A stretch of DNA of 64,000 nt from Synanceia verrucosa (lineage: Eukaryota; Chordata; Actinopteri; Perciformes; Synanceiidae): the NCBI GenBank assembly GCA_029721515.1, contig CM056556.1, positions 14,342,098 to 14,406,097 on the forward strand, written 5' to 3'. Each line of letters begins with the position of its first letter. The stretch's first letter is position 1. The notes below the pieces were generated by a model that was not told the DNA's origin, did not search any database, and was given only the letters and a program-made list of their open reading frames with translations. Positions 12,201 to 27,200 of the stretch are shown here, piece after piece. The position numbers were made by a program, and so were the translations under genes.

Positions 12201-15200
12201 CTCGTAGTTTTCTTTTTTCTGCTGAAGACTTTTTCTCCAATCACACTTTCCTCAACTTCAGCAAGCAAGACACAGAGCAGTAGGCATTATGTTTCCCCTC
12301 ATCTCTAACACATTGACAACTAGGACACGTTTGCTGAAGAGGTAAATACAAAAAGCATAAAACCGCATGCTAAATGCATAGCTAGTCCTCACATTTTGAG
12401 ACTCTTGGTTCGACTATTGTGAAGAAAAATATGTCTTGTTTTTACCTTTACTCAAAAACACAGCTAGAAAAGGTAAAATGGAGATTGGAAAATAATAGTG
12501 CATCTTTCTACTTTGCTGGTCTCCACTCCACTCACCTATGATTATTGTAATGATGCCGGTTGAAGCCCACACAAAGGCCCTGGTTTTCACAGAGTGGAGT
12601 GAAGTGACTGCAATCTGACTTGGAGAACCACTTCTTTCTAGTCATTGTAAAAGGAAAAACAACAACATCCTGCATCCTGGTGAGTCAGTAATTGCAACCG
12701 CCAGTTACACAGGAGCAACTCGACTTCAAACACGGTCCACGTCGTCAAGGATGTGAGTCAGACAAAAGGGGAAAAAGAGCAAACAAGGAGAACTAGGGAG
12801 ATTGGAAGAGTGGTTGCAGTTTACAGGGTGGGGTGAAAAAAGGAGAGAGAGGAGATTAGAGTTGAAAGAGGGGGAGAAAATTTAACATGACTTGTGCCTT
12901 GCGCTTTTTTGTGCCGAGATGTCTGAGTCTGCCAAAGCTTATGCTCATTTAGTCCCCCCCTTGTACCAACCCAGCCCTGCTCATCAGTGCCCATCTGATT
13001 ATAGTGCAGTTTATTGAGAATCCACCTATTTTTGTTGGTCCTGTTTATACTGTATGTTCGCATAATGTGTGCATGTGCACAGCAGCAAAACAGCAGAGAG
13101 GGTTGGGTCAGGTATGGAAGGAAAAGTGTTTTTGTGTGTGTCCCTCTGCATTCATGTGAGTATAAGCTCTGGCCAGGGAGATACAGGCATTAGCAGAGAT
13201 GAGCTGCAAATAGAGGAGGCAGTAATTGAAGTCTTTAAGAAAGTGAGAGGGGATTAATCCAAGTGAAATGAGAGCCACTGTCTGCTCTCGATGTGCAGAG
13301 GGTGAGGCAGAGAGAGAGACAGAACGGGTGAGGATGGAGGGAGAGATTGTGATAGAAGGAGAGTGAGAGAGACAGTAGGAGAGCGTGATGAAGCATAGAG
13401 AAAGAAAACTGTAAATGAGGCCTTTTTGGAAGCTTGGAGGGATTATCCACCCCCAAAAAAACTTGTGGGCCTTTTTCCAGCCAAATTGCCTCACTAGAAA
13501 GACTGAGAGTGATTTAGAAGGGTTTGTTTAAGAGAGAGACTGTAGAGAGCAGAATACCATCTAGGCATTTATTACTGCATGTCAGTTTGAGAGGGTAGAT
13601 TACCAGGAATCCAGTTTTAGTACATGCACTTCTCTTGAATACATACTCATGTAGACTGAGCACACAGCTGCATATTGTACTTTTGTTATAGTTTAATGGG
13701 AATGATAATAATGCACACGAAAGAAGAGAAAGTTGCACATTCTGGGATTGAGAGCTTCCTCAAATATGTTTTGAATCAGCAGACATTGGAGGATTAAAGG
13801 GCGTGGAAGGGAGCGAGCAAGAAGGCCCTTTGTTCTGCTTTCAATGGGCTTCATCGCCGAGCCTGTGCCCTAGTCACGGAGCTGAGCATCGGGCCCACCA
13901 GAGCGGCAGCAGCGGCACTGTACCGCCCAGCTTTGTCACACTGGCCACTAAGACTCCAACTTCTGCAGTCAGCATGAAAATTCCCCAGCACTGTGAACAG
14001 TAAATCCATTTCTAAGTGCCCAGCATTGAGATCCGATGGGAAGAAATTAGGGCTCCTAACAAAAGTGAGGCTTGAGCCCCAAGTAAAGTCATTTGCAGAG
14101 CCATTACGATAGTAAGAAACCTTTGCTTGATAATCCCTCCTCTCTTGATTCAGGTTCCGTTGTTTATGAGGGGTTTTCGGTGGGCTTTCTCAAATGTAAG
14201 CCCCTCTCTCAGAGGAAATTTTAGAACTGCTGTAAGGTTTGAAAGAAAGTCTTAGGTACAGTAACTTGAAGCTAAACTTTGGAATGAGTCCTCACTGTGT
14301 TATCTCAGTGTGTTTTATCAGGTGGGCAGGCTCATCCTGGATGGAGAACACTGTGGCAGATTATCCTTCTCTTCTGTCTCGAGTAAAGCTGTCTTTAAAA
14401 AAAGACCCACTTACCAGAGCAGAGCAAAGAGGCTCAAAAGGGATTGAAGGGTGACATGTTCAGTGTGGTTAAAGCCACTGTGCCACTTAGCAGTGACTGA
14501 TCACAATACAAGGTGAAACTCAAATTCCGTAATATGGCCATGCAGCATAAACTCTGTAATTTTACTTTTATGTTCTCAGTGGCTCAATCTTAAATATATC
14601 ACCTGGGGTATAGTAAACGGCTTTCACAAAACTGCATAATGTGTCACATCTCTCTGTGGCCACCACTTATATCTTATATTGTCCATCAAACTAATCAATC
14701 AAAATACCCTTATTTGATTTTATAACATTTTAAACTTCACTAGCTCCTCCGTCTTTCCTCACACAGAGGTCACACCCATATTCTGCAACATTATGGTATT
14801 TTAATTTAATAAAGTTTTCTTAGTGATTGTTAGAGACAGTGTTTTTTTTAACCTCTGTTTGATTCATTAAGTCTTAATGCTCACTCTGCTCCATTCACCT
14901 CCCTGTACCCCTCAGAGCCGTGCATCCCCTGGGAGAGATTGATGGCTGAGTGTGTTAGCCAGGCAGTGGCCACAGATTACAGCACACAGGCGCCTCTGGG
15001 GTGGATGACGGTTAATTGGCATTGAACCGTTAATCATGGCCGCCTGGCCTTTCATTAGTGAACTGAATTAACATCAGCAGCCAGGAGACTGCAGGAGACC
15101 AGCCAGGACACTGTGAAAGTTTGTTTCACTCAGAGATGATTTAGGAATGGGTCCATTCATCTGCACTTAAATGACTAATTCACACTGTTTCATTGCAATT

Positions 15201-18200
15201 AATAATGCAAAACTGCTCAGATAGGAAATGTGTGTCGTCTGGACATTTATTCCTACCTGAGGGTTCACACAAGCACTTCTACAGATCTCGATCAAAAAGA
15301 CCTGTACATACAAGATATTGCCACAATATTAACCCTCCTCTTATCTGTCTGTTTCAGCTCCAACCGAGTCCCCACTGAGACCTAGTCTTGGTGAGTCTGC
15401 CTTTCATCTCATGCTGTTATTTCTTTTCCTTTCATATTCAAATCACACATGTAATTACTGTACAACATGAAAATACAAGGTATCATAGAGACTGTGTGTG
15501 TGTGTGTAGTGGAGCTGCATGGCAAACACGCTGTGCTGCGTGACGACTTTGACTCCAACCTCCAAGGAGAGCTGGACCCGAGCATCTGGTAGGTGAAGAG
15601 GTTACGACTCCTCTTGCAGTCTTATTGTGCAGTCACTTTCTAAATCTTCAGTGCCCTCCCTTGATGCTCCTCGATGCTGTTTTCTCTCCTCACAGGTCTG
15701 AGTGCAGCAACTGTGAGGTGGGAGAGCAGTGTGGTGTACTGATGCATGGCAGAGCGGTCACTTTCTGTGAGCCCTTTGGAGAACGAGAGCTGGTAACTGC
15801 CATGTTAGACCACACTTCCACCGCTGTACATTTAACGGCCCATTGACCATACATCCAAACCAACCACTCAGTAGCAGCTACAGTAAATTACAGCTTACCA
15901 GCTGTGACCACAGAAAAGTCTAGTTTAAACATTTGCATCTCTATAATCCCTCAACAAATGTCTAGACTGTGCCTTTCTAAAACAGGAGATGATGAGAATA
16001 GGCCTAATCTATCTGTTGGAAATTAATTTTATGAATAAAAGCATGCATTTTACAATAAAACCAATAAAATGTTTACTGTTATTTGTTCCATTTGTACTGA
16101 ATGCTAAAATCACTAAAAAATCCAAAACTTTTATGTAAATAAAAATTAATGTAATAAGCAAAAGCAAGGAATCACATGTGTGTTTGGTCTTTTGACTCAC
16201 ATTAGGCTCAACATGACTAAACATGAATACCAAAAATATCTGATCAGATAGTCCAACTTCAAACAACTTAAAGCAAACAAAGAGCAGCATGTCCCGCTTT
16301 AAATATGAGGAAATAGAAAACTGATATTGCTTCTTGGACTTTTACATGATTAACTTTATGTGTTGTTTATTTTGGTTAGCCATTTTACAGTAAGGTAACA
16401 TCATGGAATCAGGATACTGCCTGACATAGTGTGATGCATAGAAACACACATAATGCCTACATCTACAGTAATGACTTATCAAGCTGTTTTTTTTCTTTCC
16501 GTCTTTACAAAGTTGATTTCAGACTGTTCTGCTGTAAGAGATGAAAGCCGTCAGCAGCAGAGAAGTGTTTAGTGCCTCATGATTGTATTTACTCCTCTGA
16601 TAAACAGTTGCTTTGTCTGTCACCGTTCCAAATGCTTGATGCCGCTGTCTGGCAGCTCTTCTGTCAAGAGCCACAAGCTTTCACATCCAGAAACACAGAA
16701 ACATTTACACTCTGATAGTCTCAAATACAACAATGATCATGAAGAAAGCATACATTCACTCAGCCTTGAGTTTGCTTCTCTCACACTCTCACTCATATTC
16801 AGATATACTCTATGTAGTGTATGTATACACACACTAAAAAACATAAACACACATGTACACACACAACAAAAAATAATCCCATTTGTGTTGTACTCCCCTT
16901 AAGTGATTGAAGTTGAAGTTACATCATTATTAGATGTGGTTACAGGTGTGACAGAGAGTAAAACCAGAGTGCATCGGTGAAACAAAGCTTTTCAGCTTAG
17001 TGCAGCAAATCATTTCTGATTTTGATTATTTGAGGATGATGTCCTAAACTGCTTTGTGTTATTTCCTTCAGACCACTGTACCTCTCAACACTAGCACAGC
17101 CTCAGTCCTGCAGTTTGCCCTGGGTGAGTATTAAATCTCCACACACATTGCTAACAATACATCAAGACAGACGTTGGATACAGTAACAGGCTTATGTATG
17201 AGACCCTTTCATCCCTGTTCAAATGTCTTAGACGCTGTCTGCAACAGTGTTTTGCAGCCAGGAGAATAGATCCTTCTGTCATCCTCAAAAATAGCTGTTT
17301 TGTCCTGTTATATGTCAGTGAGCCAGCTGGTACACTGTATAGTTCTGTTTCCTCCTATCCCACTAATGAATGATTTACATTGTTCTGGAAAAACACCCCA
17401 TGGGCCATGGCAGAGTTTTTAAAGGTGTTGTATTTTTCATGTCCATTACATGCATCCAGCAGTTCTCATGGGAGTGTGACTGGGAGGAAATAAGAGTACA
17501 TACTGTAATGACAACCCCTCTCACCATCACTGTGAGTTTGTGGTGTGTAGTAGTGTTGCGTATGGAGCAGTTCAGTAGAGCAGAGCGATGAAGTGGTGGC
17601 AGGTTAATGCACGGCTGCGTTCAGGTGGGATGGAGCAGCGCAGCACGACAAGAACCAGGTGATCAGGTGGTGTAGGAGGAGGGGGAGAGGAAAGGTGGGG
17701 ATGCTGAGGTTAGCCTGCTTTGTCCATTAGCAACCTTTGACCCCGCCTGCTCCCACAGCACCCATAGAAATTCTCATAAAATTTGGTCTGATCTCTCACA
17801 AACTTGAAATGAACAACAATACGTTCACGTAGAAACATACTAAGAGCATCCAGCTGTATTTGGTTTCAGTCCTACGTCAGCTCCTCCGATCACCTCTGAC
17901 CATCTCCTCCCAACTTCTCTCTGTCCTGGCAGGCTGCTGATCACTTAGCTTCACCATGACACCATTTAGACATAATTTTCCACTTGGCTAATGTGGAAGC
18001 AATCAGTCAGAAGAAGACATCATGCTTGGCTGCCCCTCAGGGCATACTAAGGCTCATTGCCCTGCTGATAAAATTCAATTGTTGAAAAAAGGAAACTAGC
18101 TCACACTTTCTCCAGCTGTTCCCTCAGGAGTGTTAACTGTTGTACATATACCTGTCCTCTGTGTGTGTTTCTATTCCTCAGGCTCAGGCTCCTGCCGGTT

Positions 18201-21200
18201 CAGTTACTCAGACCCCAGCATCACTGTGTCATACAGCCTAAGTGGAAACAGCAACACCTCAGATGACTGGATCACACTGGAGAAGATCAGGTCTCTCTCT
18301 CCTCTTCTTCCTTCTTCCTCATCCATCCCACAGTCCTTCCATCTGTTACGAACACCCGCCCTCTGTTTTTTTTTTCCCCTCATTCACACCTCCCCCTCTC
18401 AATTTGTCATCCGTCTCCTGTTTGTTTATGATCCCCCTGTTTTCATCCCTCCATCCCTGCCTCCCTCTGTTTAGTCAGCTCTCAAACAGGAAAAATGTAA
18501 TTATATAAACTTCTAACTTCAATATTTATCTGCAGTAAGTGCATGTTATGTTTTTATGTAGACACAGAGACCAACTCATAAATCTGCCACTAATTCACTT
18601 GAATGCATTCTGAAACTACTCTCTTTTGGTTTTCACTCCACCATAAGGACTGCACTATCTCTCCATACATGGCTAATTCAGCCTCATTTTTATTTTTTTA
18701 ATGTATAAATGTGTAATGCTAAATTACATAACCACTGCCACCACACACAAGACCCTGTTCTGTTTCTCCTCTAGAGCTCCTACCAACAGCAGCACTGTCG
18801 TCCACCTGCTCCCAATGCCACATCGCTCTAGGGCCGATGGCATTCGTCTCCGCTGGTCTCAGGAGGTGCCCCAAGGCCCTGAAGGCTATGAGTCCTGTTG
18901 GGGACTTGATAACGTGCTGCTGGTCAATGCTGCCCACAGAGCCCCCCTCATGGAGGACAACTTGGACCCACCAGACACTGCCAACTGGCTCTTCTTTCCA
19001 GGAGCCACCGTCAAGGTATAACCATTAAACCAGTGGACGTTTCAACAGATTCCCTACTTTACTCATGAATTTCATTCACGAAAGAAAGAAAGAGTTTAAA
19101 TTTACAGTTTGGATTTGTTACCTGTTGCATGTGTTTAATACCTGTGTTCTTATTGGACAGCATGCCTGTCAATCTGAGGGCAATGCGCTGTATTTTCACG
19201 GTGGTGAGGGAGTTGGCCACAGCTTTGCCTCCACCAGAGACATTGACCTGCATCGTGAGGAGGGAAGGAGCTACTGGGAAGAAGACTTTGAAAGCCAGCC
19301 GTCGAAGTAAGTCAAGATGATGGGCTTCACCCTTTACTGGATCATTTTATCTAAATATATCTTCAGTAAGTAAGTCAGTAATCTTTATTTCTACTGCACC
19401 TGTCAAAGCCATAGTTACAATGTGCTTCATAAGTGCACATCAAAACTCAACAATAAAAGACAAAACAATTATATTAAAAGGTCAACATAGACATTTAAAA
19501 CTAATTTACATGCAACAAAATACTCTGAAGTACTACATCATTAAAATTCCAATCTACATACCTATTTCCTGATTTTTAAAAGCTTCTTAAAATATGACAC
19601 TGACCTGATGTTGAGGGGGAGTTTTGCCCACAGCCACGATGCTAATATAGTAAAACCGTATTCGGTTGCCTGAGGCAATAGTCTTCAGTGGTGTTAAAAA
19701 CATAGAATATATAATTAAGCCTAAATAACTCACGAAAACATTACCCTTAATTAATGCAGGCTCAGTTTAATATCATATATTTACTGTAGCAAATCAGTGC
19801 TGTGGTATTTCTGTGTATATACTGTATACATATGTTTTGACACCTCTCATATGTCAAGTGATGCCACATGCAGCTTGTTGCACAAGATTAAGTCAAGCAT
19901 GGGACCTGACTACTAGAAGCCACTCCACACCCTCACACCTTCCTGCTGCATGCTCACTCTCACAGTTTTTGATTGTTTTAATGCAATTCCCTGCTATGCT
20001 TGCTGTGACAGAGACATGCCAGCCTATATGGTGCATGGCAGAAAATAAGGAGGAACAGGGAAGAGGAGGGAAAGAGAAAGAGGGAGGAGGCAGAGGAGGT
20101 AGAGGAACATACTGTAGGAGAGGGCTGACACACTGAGTTAACTTCTGTCAGCACTAATGAGGATCCTCTCTCCACTGTGCAGAAATCTGTGTGTGTGTGT
20201 CCTCATCCAGGTGATTTATGCTGGCTTCCTGGCATTGTGTGTTTTATTACTGCAAAGTTCTAAATTATGACAACTGTTTACTGACTGTAGCGCTCCTCCA
20301 GAGGGAGATTCTGTTTTAAAGAGACAAAGTGTTTGCATCTGTGTGCTGATATGTCAGTAAAGTTGGGGTTGATTTTTTTGACATTTAGAGCTTAAAATTA
20401 CACATTAATTGAAGCCCCTCTGTTTTCTATTTACTTGACTGTAAATTACTCATTCACATTAAGTTGTTATTTTCAGGCTTATCTTCTTGCTTTAGCTACC
20501 CAAGTTTTAATTGCTGTTACATTTAAACTATATTCAGTCCATAAACCAACTGTGAAAATTATGAGCCATGAATAAATTACTTAAGTAATAAAATTTGTGG
20601 CATGATTGCTTGAATGACTTTTTTTGTTTTTAGAATTATAGATGTAAATAAATATATAACACTTCGACATGAACTTTTTGTGAGAAACTTATGAAAACTT
20701 CTGTGTTTTCTGCACTCAGCTGGGACATAGAGGGAGCCGTCTATGGGACCCAGTGTGGAGAGATTGAGACAGGCTCGGCGCTCGTGTTTGAGAAAGAGGG
20801 CCGGAGGAGAGTGTGTACCCCCTACCTTGACACCACGTCTTATGGAAACCTTCGCTTCCACTTTACAATGGGTCTGGAAATCTTTCATCCATTATACATT
20901 TATTTGGGTTAAACAACAGTAGCTTTACTTCACACATGGTTGTGTACATGGCTTTGTTTTCATGGTGCCTTCAGTAATATAATGCCATGTTTGTGTTTAG
21001 GCGGGGATGACTGTGATCCAGGAGAGTCTCATGAGAATGACGTGATTCTGTTCGGACGTTCTGAAGGCAGGAGGGAACGTGTGATGCTCGACACACTTCC
21101 TTACTCTTCTTACAGGGTGAAACATACTGTGCCCCACAAAACATAAGCACTCTCTCTCAAAACCACATTAGCCTGAAGTGTGTTCTAGTGATTTGCTGTT

Positions 21201-24200
21201 CATACCATCACAATTCTGTGTTTAATTTAATTTAATTCTGTGTCCATATATAATGTTCTCACTTTTATTGGAGGGGCAGTGTGTTTTTTGACAACATACT
21301 CTAGATCACGACAGTGTTGTTTCGCTATATATAATAGAATAAAGTAAGAATATGTCAAATATGCTTGGGAACAGTCACCCTGACAGTATTTTTTTGTCAT
21401 AATTTTTAAGCCAAATGCTGAATGTGTACATATTCCAGCTTCACTTCTGTGAGGATTTTCTGCTTTGTTTGATAGTAAACTAAATATGTTTTGTTTTGGA
21501 CTGTTGATCAAATAAATTTAAAGACACCATGTTGAGCTTTAGGGTATTGTGATTGTAAAAATATCCCTCTGGTCTGATCTGTTCGCTCTATTCTCCTCCT
21601 GTCTCAGACCCCTGCAGTGGTATCAGTGGCGCTGCCCACTGAGCTACAAACACCAGTCACCCAGTTCTGTCTGGAGCAGCGGTCACATGGTGGTGCCAAC
21701 CGCCATGTCTGGGCTGTGGACTTCATGCAGCTGCTCCCTGTGCTGCCTGGCACTCACACACATGTGGCTCAGTTTTCCATCAACCTTGGCTGTGGCTCTT
21801 ACCAGCCAGCCAACAGGTGTGACACATTTAAGGGTTTTCTAGGTTACAAAGTGCTTGAGTCAAAATTAATTTGGGATGCAACAAAGGAGACCCTCACATG
21901 TTATTTTGATGTCAAGGATAATAAATGATGCACATGGGACACAATGCTTTAATGCTTCTAAATAGAAGAAACGAGAAATTTGAACTCTCTAAGAATAAGA
22001 AATATGAGTTCAAGGAGTTTGTTAAGATTGTGTCGCATCACTTCCAGGTATTTAATTCCTCAGGGTTTAAACTCTTGCAGTCATTTGAAGCTATTTTTAA
22101 TGAAATAGTCAAAAGGGTAAAGTGAACCAACCTGCTTTAGTGGAGTCTCAGAAGAAATCAATGACTCTTGTATCTAATCTAAAGTCAAAGCCATTTTACC
22201 CTATTTTAGTTTGATATAATATTCTCTGTTTTTCATTAGTGTGAGTCTGGAGTTTTCCACCAACCAAGGTCGCTCCTGGTCTCTACTCCACACTGAGTGT
22301 CTGCCAGAGCTCTGTGCCGGACCCCATCTACCTCACAGTACCATCTACTCGTCTGACAACTACAGCGGGTATGAAGGAGTCTGCACATCTGTATGTCTGT
22401 GGATGTGCTTTTATGTATATCGTTGTCAGTCAGTCACTATAGACATATGCATACTACATCATCTCCAGGTGGACAAGAATCTCCATCCCTCTGCCCAACG
22501 CTGCCTTGACAGAGACAACACGTTTCCGCTGGAAACAGTCTGGCACTGGATCGGGCAACATGTGGGCTATAGACAATGGTTAGTGTTACACAAACCGGTC
22601 ACATAGTACAATCAGTCAGATTTCAACATCCCGAAATACAGGTTGCAACTCTTTTTGCACTGAAAGAAAATGTCCATACTTGTGTTTTGCTTCAGTGTAT
22701 CTTGGTCCAGCCTGCCTTCGTTTCTGTTCTGGGAGAGGACATTGTTCTCGCACAGGCTGCAAGTAAGGATCTGCTTTTTATTAAACCAAATAAATCCAAG
22801 GTCTCCCCTTCAAAATGAGTCTGCTCATTATCTGCCTAATGCCTTACAGCACCAATCACCATTCAAATTAATCAAATTGTATTATGGTTATGATTCATTA
22901 ATGGATTTTCATTATCCCTGTACTATTTCTCGTTTATATCCTTCACTCTTAATGTCTCATGTCTTTCCCTCTCCTCTCCTCTCTACTTCTCTCCTCTCTT
23001 CTTCTTTCCTCTCCTCTTCACCTCCCAGATGTGACCCAGGCTTCAGTGGTCCAGCCTGTGAGCTTGCCTCCCAAACATTCCCAGCTTTCCTGTCGGAGGG
23101 CTTCTCCAGCCCACGCCTCTCGTCCTACCACAGCTTCTCCTCACTCCGTGGGGCTGAGGTCAGCTTTGGCTGTGGGGTACTGGCCAGTGGCAAGGCCTTG
23201 GTCTTTAACAGAGACAGCAGGAGACACTTGGTTACCGCTCCACTTGACAGTTCCCAGGCCAGGTAATGGAAGTGCTAATAGAGAACAGGATCGTGAATGT
23301 AAATAGAAACTTGTTCCAAACACAAACAGACACTCTTGTAGTAGCATATACCTGCTCAGCATGCACACAGGCGCTCCACTGATTTTGTCAGCAGCAGATT
23401 ACTTTGTGAAACCGTGGCTCATCTTCATCAGGTGTCTTTACTTCTGATTGATACTGCAAATGTTCCAGTCAGTCGGCTCTCCGCTCTCCTCCTGTGTCAA
23501 TCCCTCTCTCCCTCATACTCCATGTTCCTATACTGGGAGATGGATTGCCATCGTGGGGAGGACTGCAGATGAGAGGAGAGATGAAAGGAGAGGATGAAAA
23601 TGCGAGGGAGAAAGATAGAAAGGGAATGGTGAAGTTAGCTCTGGCATCTGTGTTAGATTGATTATACCTGTTGCGGCTTTCAGTGTGCCACCTGATGGCC
23701 ATATTTAATGCCAGTTTCCTGGCTGATTGAATGAACAGCTGCCTCAAAGAGGAAACTGCTACTGAAAGCACAGCTCAGCCAAGGACAGAGAGAGCTGGGA
23801 CGGTGACTGTGAGATAAATGATGGGAATTATAATAAATATGACATTAGTGTAGACAATTACATGTCCGTCAAAACATAGAGGAACACACAAAAGGATGAA
23901 AACGCATGCTGCATTAGAACTATGTACCATGAAGATGGATACCTGAATGTGAACTCTCACTCATTCTTTGTTTCCCTCCACCTCCTCTCATCTAATTTTG
24001 TCCTCATTCATTTAATCATCTCATCCATCATCCTGGCACCTCTCTCCCACCTCTCTACTCTGCATGACTGTCTGTTTGTCTACCCTTTTACCCCCTTCTC
24101 TCTCTTTCACCCCTGCTTCCTGAGCACTCTTGGTCACCTTACTTTTTCTTTGTCTCATTCATCAACCTGTCCCTTTCTCTCTTTCTGTGTCATTTCCTTT

Positions 24201-27200
24201 TTTATACTAGGTCTGTCCCAACTGCTACTGTTCTCCACTTCCCTGTCCAACTGGCCCAGCTCTTTCTTGCTTTCATTTTCTTTTCTTTTTTTTTTTTTGC
24301 TTTTAATCTCCACAGGTATTTACAGTTTACGCTTCGCCTGGGCAGCCGCAGCACTCTTAGCTCATGTCCTGCCCCAGACCAGCCAGGAGAGGGAGTCCTG
24401 CTACATTACTCCTCAGACAACGGTATCACCTGGACCCTGCTGCAGCATTATGCTTACCAAGGTTTCCATGAGCCAAGGTACCACCTATGTTTAGAGTGTG
24501 TGCTTATGATTCCACAGAGACATTGACTCCATTAACATGCACATTCGTGCTGCTAATGGCATGCTGGAGGTGCCACTGGGACCCATTGAGTCAGTTAGAG
24601 CCATCTATGTGTGTAATGAAGACAAAGCGGGCTGGGTTCCAGCTGCGCAGGTTGGGTCTCAGAGCTCTTTATCACCACTAGAAAGGTCAACAGGAGCTGG
24701 TGAGTCAGGGACAAGTTTCGCACAACTGTGTGACCTGCAGGGACAAATGCAGGCTGTTACTTTATCAACATGTATGTTTGCACAAAGCACCAGGTTAGAT
24801 ATATGAGAAAACATAGCGAGAAAAAATGTCTTTGTGGTAAACAGAGTGGGCTATAAGAAATTAAACTGTGAAGCTGTAGTCATAAATCTTGGTTATGTTG
24901 ACCATCTGCATATAGTGTCAAAATCTATTGTTTATGATTGTCCAAGCGGGCTGTGATTATGCAGGCTTTATATCCAAGTCAATGTCTGATTCACTGTTCA
25001 GCCAGCTTTTGTGATTAATTCCATCTAAAGTGTTTCCCATTTTGGATGTTATTATATTCCCATTTGTGCCGTTGATGGTGTATGCACTTCGTACGCCAAG
25101 CTAACTTTTCATTAAGTGTCAATAAATCTCAGGTTAATAATCTCCTTCCCCCAACCAGGATTGTGTCAGTTGAACTCCCGGCCGGTGCTCGAAAGTTTGG
25201 CGTGCAGTTCCGCTGGTGGCAGCCATACCATTCAGGTCGTGGTCACGATGTGTGGGCCCTCGATGAAATCAGCATGACCTCTGTGCTGTTCAACACCATA
25301 AGTCTCGACTTCAGCAACGTGCTTGACGTCACCCAGAGTCTCGGATTCTATCTTGGCCACGTCCAGCCCTACTGCCAGCATGACTGGACCCTCAGGTAGG
25401 AGACTTCAATGAGCTGATACAATCTATATCATTGTTTCAAGTTTGAATTTTACGTTTGTCCATTTGGTCTGAGCACAACTGAATAGTTAACCATTTATTC
25501 ATTCTTACTTGCAATAATTTGCAAAATGTTTGTGGTTTTTCCTTGTTTTTTTCTTTAATAGTACAAATCAAATAATCACCAGGACAATCACATAACAATT
25601 GTGCACATATTATGAAGTTTGTGACATAAGTATGGTATGCTTTCTTCCTCCACTACTCTAGTTTCTCTGGTGAGCCCAGCCCTGGCTCCAGCATTCGTTA
25701 CGTGGAAACTCAGTCAATGCAGATCGGAGCCTCATACAGTCTACAGTTCTCACTGGTCATGGGCTGTGGTCGAGAGCCCTCCCCTCACATTGACACCCAG
25801 GTGCGCCTGGAGTTCTCCACGAATCATGGTCTCACCTGGCACCTGGTCAAAGAGGTAAGGTAACCATGATCCCTTTTGTTTTCTCAGCCACATTCACACC
25901 TTTGCTTATGACAAAAACTCGCATAAGTCATCCTGGAGAGATACGTACAAGGAGGCATATCATTTATTCATCATCATGAATATTAATTTATCCGTTACAG
26001 CCTCCATAATAATATGTAAATAATGACAGTCTTTATCACTTTGTTTCAGAAGAGAAATTATCGCAATTACTTTTTATCATCCTGCTATTAGCAAATACAT
26101 GGCAATACTTGAATCAGCAAGCAGATTATCTTCCCATGATTCAACAAAGATTTTCTGTGATCACAACTGGCTCATAAATATTCATAAGACACCAAAGTAT
26201 CTGCCAAGAGTTTTATTGCCTTTGGAATTGAATAGGGCGTAATGAGTTCTCCATCAGTGAATTTTCTCTAATTCTCCCATGTGCATGGAAATTCAGTCGT
26301 CTGGCAAGTGCAGAATGTAACTCACTGAATGTCCTGTACGTTTAATCCATGCTTATTTTCCAGTGTTCAAGGTCAGAGATACTGTAATCCTGCCTTTGTC
26401 TTTTATACACGTACATTGTGGGGCTAATGCAGCCTCAGGGTGTGTCTGCACTATAGCATGCTGCTTCTGAAGAACTTAGCAGCAAAATTAAATCCACAAT
26501 GATAAATGAAAACCTGCCCAGCAATTACCATTAAGCAATGATTTACCACCAGATGGGTAGACAATAAACCTGCATTTTAACGACTACCCTTGTTTCCTTC
26601 ACATAGGCCTGTCTGCCTGGCATGCCAAGCTGCTCTGAGTTTACAGCTCCTAGCGTCTACCACCCATCAGAGTTCAAAGACTGGAGACGCATCACTTTGT
26701 CTCTGCCTCAGAAGACATGGTGAGAAACTTGCATGTGTACAGTAGACATAGAAGAAAAGAGTCAAGGAGTGTCCTCTGGGATAATGTTTCTCTGATGTGA
26801 TCCTTCATCCTGTATTTTGTAGTTAACGAGCATAATGCATCTGAGATCCAGTCAGATGTGTACAGAACACTGAAAAAGAGAACATTTGGAAGTGTCCGCA
26901 CCAATTACTAAAAAACAAAAAAGTGGAGCACTTTGTTTACAAGAATTCTCAACTGTTATTGCACTTTTTTGTTTTAATACACAATTAATTAATGATGGAA
27001 TTTATTTTTTCAACCCTTTAAATACTTAGATAGTCTCTCTCTCTTGTTCTCAAAACTTGACAAAACAAGAGATAAATCAACATTAAAATAACAACATCTG
27101 CTAACATCTGGTCCTTCTGGTTATCTAAAATTACACAAAAAAGCAGCATGTGAGTATTGCCCCAGTTTATATACAGCACAAAACTGTGCACCCCTGAAGG

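Larger units (their letters stand above)
6908..15357 (+). other. reln: reln intron 4, non-coding
   Basis: 8.45 kb with long AT and CT microsatellites in its first third. A 40-bp imperfect direct repeat (8155-8194 and 8258-8297, sharing ttcatgccatgaggYgctggg) lies within a sequence of unknown origin. Near 14930-15120 a block with TTAATTGGC and GTTAATCATGG may be a conserved element. No coding exon was recognised. Confidence 0.7.
6837..15390 (+). other. reln: reln exons 4-5: end of N-terminal region before repeat 1
   Basis: Exon 4 is 6837-6907 (first base completes a codon begun in exon 3; donor gtgagt). Exon 5 is 15358-15390, only 33 nt, with acceptor tttcag and donor gtgagt. Together they encode the end of the N-terminal region, reading ATATHRGQ... 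then APTESPLRPSL, which aligns with human ATATHRGQVIF...APTDVTVHPHL. The 8.45 kb intron between them is the largest in the visible gene. Exon 4 stands alone in non-coding DNA, and a long AT repeat begins about 40 nt after its donor. Confidence 0.93.
15510..25297 (+). other. reln: reln reelin repeat 1 (exons 6-20)
   Basis: Exons: 15510-15588, 15696-15792, 17072-17123, 18182-18290, 18775-19015, 19161-19306, 20720-20871, 21001-21116, 21608-21816, 22240-22368, 22469-22578, 22696-22762 (EGF part 1), 23029-23262 (EGF part 2 and start of B), 24316-24477 and the first part of 25159-25395. Subrepeat A starts at VLRDDFDSNLQGELDPSIW. This first repeat carries the extra insert found in vertebrate reelin repeat 1, which makes it longer than the others. 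The EGF module reads CLRFCSGRGHCSRTGCKCDPGFSGPAC split over two exons, with six cysteines. Subrepeat B starts at FLSEGFSSPRLSSY and ends in the FRWWQPY and DVWALDE motifs typical of the family. Confidence 0.95.

Noticed and set aside
23922..24494. 190-codon open frame on the + strand
   Set aside because: It runs through a C/T-rich intron and reads reln exon 24316-24477 in the wrong frame.
24501..25140. Possible extra reln exon in intron 19
   Set aside because: Exon 24316-24477 joins 25159-25395 in perfect phase and matches reelin without a gap.
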